From the NCBI GenBank assembly GCA_910579085.1, contig CAJTRU010000056.1, positions 1 to 18,266 on the forward strand: a DNA stretch of 18,266 nucleotides, given 5' to 3'. Shown in pieces: positions 14,693-18,266 of the stretch. The notes beneath the pieces were generated by a model, which searched no databases, had not been told where the DNA came from, and saw nothing but the letters and a program-made list of their open reading frames with translations. Both the position numbers and the translations under genes were made by a program. Source of the DNA: an uncultured Lachnospiraceae bacterium (GTDB taxonomy: Bacteria; Bacillota; Clostridia; Lachnospirales; Lachnospiraceae). Position 1 is the first letter of the stretch; every line of letters starts with the position of its first letter.

Positions 14693-15658
14693 ATGGGTAA
14701 GGTAAGGACTGGTATTTTTGGTGCTGGGATTATGTCTGGCAAAATAATGGAAACTATGTACAGGGTGGAAAATATTGAGCCTGTTGCCATTGCTTCACGC
14801 AGTATGGAGCGTGCCAGGGAATTTGCAGAGAAATATAAACTTCCAAAGGCTTATGGAAGTTATATGGATTTGTTAAATGACCCTGGAATTGATATGGTTT
14901 ATATTGCAACGCCTAATTCAGAACATGCCGCACATATGAAAATGTGCCTTGAAATGGGCAAGGCTGTTTTTTGTGAAAAGCCATTTACAATGTATTTGCA
15001 GGAGGCAGAAGAAGTATTAAAACTGGCAAAAAGCAAAAATCTTTTTACAGGTGAGGCTATATGGACAAGGTATATGCCATTATATAAGGAAATACAGGCT
15101 TTAAGAAATTCAGCAGAACTTGGAAAGATAACTGCTGTTACAGCAAACCTTGGCTATCCTGTATGGGAAAGGGAGCGCATACACAGTACAGAGCTTGGAG
15201 GCGGGGCACATATGGATGTGGGCATATATCCATTAACCTTTATAGATGCTGTAGCGGGAATTGATTATTCAGAATTCCATACTATGGCACATAAAGTAAA
15301 TGGGGTTGACCAGGTTTCAAGTATTGTGCTTTATTATAAAGAGCAGGGAATTATTGCAACAATTTTAAATTCCGTGGCAGGGCCGTCAGACCGCCAGGGC
15401 ATAATTTATGGTACAGAAGGTTATGCAATAGTAGAAAATATAAATAACTTTGAAAGCATCAGGATTTATGATAAAGAGCATAAATGCATTAAAGAAATAA
15501 TGCCACCAGAACAGTACAGTGGTTATGAATATGAGCTGGAAGCTGCTGCAAATGCGGTTATTGCAGGACAGACGGAGTGTGCGGAAGTACCACATAAAAA
15601 AATCCTTGAAATGATGGAGGCAATGGAAGAAATATACTCCAGTTTAAAAAATAATTAA
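14693..15658 (+). CDS. Gfo/Idh/MocA family NAD(P)-dependent oxidoreductase
   Basis: This 321-residue protein has an N-terminal Rossmann fold with GIFGAGIMSG (about 7-16) for the dinucleotide and YIATPNSEHAAH. The family catalytic/cofactor signature CEKPFT has Glu95, Lys96 and Pro97. The C-terminal alpha/beta domain contains GGGAHMDVGIYPLTF, the usual substrate-side motif with the catalytic His region. It probably oxidises or reduces a sugar, sugar acid, inositol or diol; the sequence resembles the dihydrodiol dehydrogenase/glucose-fructose group more than myo-inositol dehydrogenases. The start has an excellent GAAGGAAGGGG site. The GH31 gene begins 40 bases downstream, so the two probably form a carbohydrate-processing pair. 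Confidence 0.88.
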   Translation: MGKVRTGIFGAGIMSGKIMETMYRVENIEPVAIASRSMERAREFAEKYKLPKAYGSYMDLLNDPGIDMVYIATPNSEHAAHMKMCLEMGKAVFCEKPFTMYLQEAEEVLKLAKSKNLFTGEAIWTRYMPLYKEIQALRNSAELGKITAVTANLGYPVWERERIHSTELGGGAHMDVGIYPLTFIDAVAGIDYSEFHTMAHKVNGVDQVSSIVLYYKEQGIIATILNSVAGPSDRQGIIYGTEGYAIVENINNFESIRIYDKEHKCIKEIMPPEQYSGYEYELEAAANAVIAGQTECAEVPHKKILEMMEAMEEIYSSLKNN

Positions 15659-15698
15659 AACAAATATAATCTAATTTGGATGAAAGGCGGGGTGTAAA

Positions 15699-17696
15699 AT
15701 GAATTTTTTTGAAGAGAAGGATGGGAGTCTTGTTTTCCGTGAAAATGGCGAAACTGTCATGATAACTCCCTGGGGAGCAGACAGCCTGCGTGTGCGTTCT
15801 GCTATCCTGGGGGATATTTCCAGTTACAGTGCTGCGCTTCTGGAAGTGTCTCCAGTTAAAGCAGAAATTAATATACAGGAAACAACAGCTTCAATCCGCA
15901 ATGGAAATATTACAGCAGAATTAACAGTACAGCCCTGGGGCAATGCATTACAGACAAAATTTATTAACCAGAGAGGTGAATGTCTGCTGTCTGAAATCCC
16001 AAATGGTGGTGCATTAACGCTTAAGGCACGCCATTTTATGCCTTTAAACGGGGAAAGTTTTAAAATAAAAGCTTCTTTTATATCAGACCGTAAAGAGAAA
16101 ATATATGGAATGGGCCAGTACCAGCAGGAAATCATGGACTTAAAAGGGTGTAACCTGGAGCTTGCACACCGCAATTCACAGGCAAGCATACCATTTTATA
16201 TTTCAAGCCTTGGATATGGTTTTTTATGGAACAATGCCTCTGTTGGGGAAGTGCATTTCGGGCTTAATACCACAGAATGGATTGCAAATTCCTCAAAGCA
16301 GCTTGACTACTGGATTACTGCTGGTGAAACTCCTGCACAGATTGAAGAAACATATGCAAGTGTTACAGGCAAAGCACCAATGATGCCAGAATACGGGCTT
16401 GGTTTCTGGCAATGCAAATTAAGGTACTATAACCAGGAACAGGTTTTAAACATTGCCAGGGAATACAAAAAAAGGAATATCCCGTTAGATGTAATCGTAA
16501 TTGATTATTACCACTGGCTCAGGTGCGGTGACTGGAAATTTGATAAAGAGTATTTTAGTGACCCTGGGGCAATGGTAAAAGAACTGCATGATATGGGAAT
16601 AGAAACAATGGTTTCCATATGGCCGCAGGTTGACTGGCGCAGTGAAAACTTTGAGGAAATGAGGCAGAAAGGGTTACTTGTCAAAGCAAATTCTGGCATT
16701 GATGTGCAGATGTTATTTCATGGCAACAACGTATTTATGGATGCAACTAATCCAGAAACAAGGGAATATGTATGGAATAAATGTAAAGAAAATTATGCAG
16801 ACTATGGCATAAAAACATTCTGGCTTGATGAGGCAGAACCTGAATTTACAGGATATGACTTTGACAATTACCGTTATTATGAAGGGCCTGTTTCACAGAT
16901 TGGAAATATTTACCCAAGGGAGTATTCAAGGCTTTTCTATGAAGGACAGAAGGCATCAGGACAAGATGAAATTGTAAACCTTGTACGCTGTGCATGGGCT
17001 GGAAGCCAGCGTTATGGTGCACTTGTATGGTCTGGTGACATTATGTCATCATATGAGGACTTCCGTAAACAGATATGTGCAGGAATACACATGGGCATAA
17101 GTGGAATTCCATGGTGGACAACAGATATTGGCGGTTTTCACGGCGGGGTAACAGATGATGCAGACTTCCAGGAATTATTAATAAGATGGTTTGAATTTGG
17201 TACATTCTGCCCTGTTATGAGAATACATGGCTGCCGTCTTCCAGGAGAGGACATAATTAATAAAGCAGGTGAAAAACGGGAGTGGACAGGTGCAGACAAC
17301 GAGGTATGGAGCTATGGTGAAAAAAATTATGAAATCATGGTAAAATACATTAATATAAGGGAACTTATGCGTAATTATACAAGAAGCCTTATGGAAGAAG
17401 CGCATTTAAAAGGCACACCTGTAATCCGTGCATTATTTTATGAATTTCCAGAAGACGCTATATGCTGGGAGATTACAGACTCTTATATGTTTGGCCCAGA
17501 CCTGCTGGTTGCACCTGTTTGCCATAAACATAAAATGGAAAGAAAAGTATACCTGCCTGAAGGCGCTGTATGGATTAATACATCAGATGGCAAAGAATAT
17601 AAAGGTGGTACATGGCATGACATTCCTGCCCCAATAGGGACAATACCAGTATTTCTGCGTGATGGCAGGCAGGATTACCTTATTGGCAAGATATAA
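15699..17696 (+). CDS. GH31 alpha-glycosidase
   Basis: This 665-residue enzyme has no signal peptide, so it acts inside the cell on imported oligosaccharides. It has an N-terminal beta-sandwich (about 1-200), a GH31 barrel (about 215-560) and a C-terminal beta domain (about 575-665). The nucleophile is Asp377 in FWLDEAEPE and the acid/base is Asp447 in VWSGDIMSSY. IHMGISGIPWWTTDIGGFHGG and RIHGCRLPGED are family blocks. Members include alpha-glucosidases, alpha-xylosidases and alpha-galactosidases. The DEAEPE form is not that of plant or yeast alpha-glucosidases (DMNEP), and the substrate is left open. Start supported by AAAGGCGGGG. It follows the Gfo/Idh/MocA oxidoreductase by 40 bases, suggesting coordinated sugar handling. 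The next gene begins 13 bases after its stop. Confidence 0.9.
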   Translation: MNFFEEKDGSLVFRENGETVMITPWGADSLRVRSAILGDISSYSAALLEVSPVKAEINIQETTASIRNGNITAELTVQPWGNALQTKFINQRGECLLSEIPNGGALTLKARHFMPLNGESFKIKASFISDRKEKIYGMGQYQQEIMDLKGCNLELAHRNSQASIPFYISSLGYGFLWNNASVGEVHFGLNTTEWIANSSKQLDYWITAGETPAQIEETYASVTGKAPMMPEYGLGFWQCKLRYYNQEQVLNIAREYKKRNIPLDVIVIDYYHWLRCGDWKFDKEYFSDPGAMVKELHDMGIETMVSIWPQVDWRSENFEEMRQKGLLVKANSGIDVQMLFHGNNVFMDATNPETREYVWNKCKENYADYGIKTFWLDEAEPEFTGYDFDNYRYYEGPVSQIGNIYPREYSRLFYEGQKASGQDEIVNLVRCAWAGSQRYGALVWSGDIMSSYEDFRKQICAGIHMGISGIPWWTTDIGGFHGGVTDDADFQELLIRWFEFGTFCPVMRIHGCRLPGEDIINKAGEKREWTGADNEVWSYGEKNYEIMVKYINIRELMRNYTRSLMEEAHLKGTPVIRALFYEFPEDAICWEITDSYMFGPDLLVAPVCHKHKMERKVYLPEGAVWINTSDGKEYKGGTWHDIPAPIGTIPVFLRDGRQDYLIGKI

Positions 17697-17709
17697 GGGG
17701 GCTGTAAAA

Positions 17710-18246
17710 TTGGAAGAAAAACGCATTGCAATAATTGGTTACAGTGGCAGTGGCAAATCCACGCTTGCGCAGAAACTTGGCAGGATATATAACTGTAAAG
17801 TCCTGCATCTTGACTGCGTACACTGGCTTCCTGGCTGGAAAGAAAGAGATGACAGTGAGGAGAAAGCCATTGTTGCAGAATTTCTTAATAAAAATAAAAA
17901 CTGGGTAATTGACGGGAATTACAAGAAAAACTGCTATGGACGCAGGTTAAATGAAGCAACAGATATAATTTATATGGCATTTGGCAGGGGCATATGCCTT
18001 AGCCGTGTTATAAAACGCTATCTAAAGAACCGTGGAAGAAGCAGGAAATCAATGACAGCAGGCTGTGAAGAAAAAATTGACCTGGAATTTATATGGTGGG
18101 TTTTATATGAAGGCAGAAATAAAGAATACCAGAATAATTATAAAAAAGTCTGCAAAAAATACCCAGAAAAAGTTACAATATTAAGAAATCCTGGAGATGT
18201 AAAAAGATTTATAAACAAAACAAAAAATAAAAACTTAAATAAGTAA
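17710..18246 (+). CDS. FlaR/adenylate-kinase-like P-loop protein
   Basis: This 178-residue protein has a Walker A loop GYSGSGKS (10-17) followed by the family pattern HLDCVHWLPGW (about 33-43), then KNWVIDGNYKK. This is typical of the adenylate-kinase-related proteins often annotated as DNA topology modulation protein FlaR. It probably phosphorylates or binds a nucleotide-like small substrate; the name FlaR is historical and the reaction is not established. A basic region (RYLKNRGRSRK) may form the lid. The TTG at 17710 is chosen because AAGGGGG lies 8 bases upstream. A longer ATG start at 17659 would overlap the GH31 gene by 38 bases and add 17 unrelated residues. The gene ends 20 bases before the window edge, and no terminator is visible. 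Confidence 0.82.
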   Translation: MEEKRIAIIGYSGSGKSTLAQKLGRIYNCKVLHLDCVHWLPGWKERDDSEEKAIVAEFLNKNKNWVIDGNYKKNCYGRRLNEATDIIYMAFGRGICLSRVIKRYLKNRGRSRKSMTAGCEEKIDLEFIWWVLYEGRNKEYQNNYKKVCKKYPEKVTILRNPGDVKRFINKTKNKNLNK

Positions 18247-18266
18247 AAAGTTAAAAGCAGTAACAA

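Noticed and set aside
17659..17709. ATG start of the P-loop gene inside the GH31 gene
   Set aside because: It lacks a ribosome binding site and adds residues unlike the family; the TTG at 17710 has AAGGGGG at the right distance.

Overview
The window comes from a low-GC Firmicute, most likely a gut or rumen Lachnospiraceae. The evidence is strong purine-rich ribosome binding sites (GGAGG and AAGGGG types), occasional TTG starts, AT-rich extended -10 promoters, and a very large secreted glycosidase whose modules are typical of that family. No rRNA, tRNA, CRISPR array, transposase, integrase or phage gene was seen. Species cannot be fixed from the sequence alone.

Left part (1-6740): a DUF3781-type small protein (414-659), then a 1436-residue secreted GH53 endo-beta-1,4-galactanase (996-5306) with a two-site palindrome in its leader and a near-perfect terminator. 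A stand-alone LytTR DNA-binding protein (TTG start, 5458-5880) and an acidic protein of unknown function (5995-6738) follow. This block is bracketed by two inverted copies of an imperfect repeat of about 110-130 bp (38-150 and 6732-6862). A third copy (6942-7052) lies close by, and a decayed fragment may sit at 14630-14657.

Middle part (7067-10011): a divergent ITPase/HAM1-type nucleotide pyrophosphatase overlaps a class I methyltransferase. The methyltransferase converges on, and overlaps by 21 bp, an AraC-type regulator on the minus strand, which has a 16-bp perfect palindrome just upstream of its start. Divergent from the regulator is a small independent unit: promoter, foldable leader, an unrecognised 47-residue protein (9477-9620) and its own terminator. 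Two back-to-back perfect hairpins (9734-9801) follow.

Right part (10012-18246, all plus strand): a rubredoxin-tipped, glutaminase-less glutamate synthase-type flavoprotein; an IbrA-like PAPS-reductase/DUF3440 protein with its IbrB-like ParB-fold partner; an MtaD-type adenosine-derivative deaminase; a Gfo/Idh/MocA oxidoreductase; a GH31 alpha-glycosidase; and a FlaR/adenylate-kinase-like P-loop protein. Short gaps suggest one or two operons. The glycosidases point to use of plant-type glycans (arabinogalactan side chains and alpha-glycosides). The IbrAB-MtaD group looks like a nucleotide or sulfur chemistry or regulatory module whose job is not known in this lineage.
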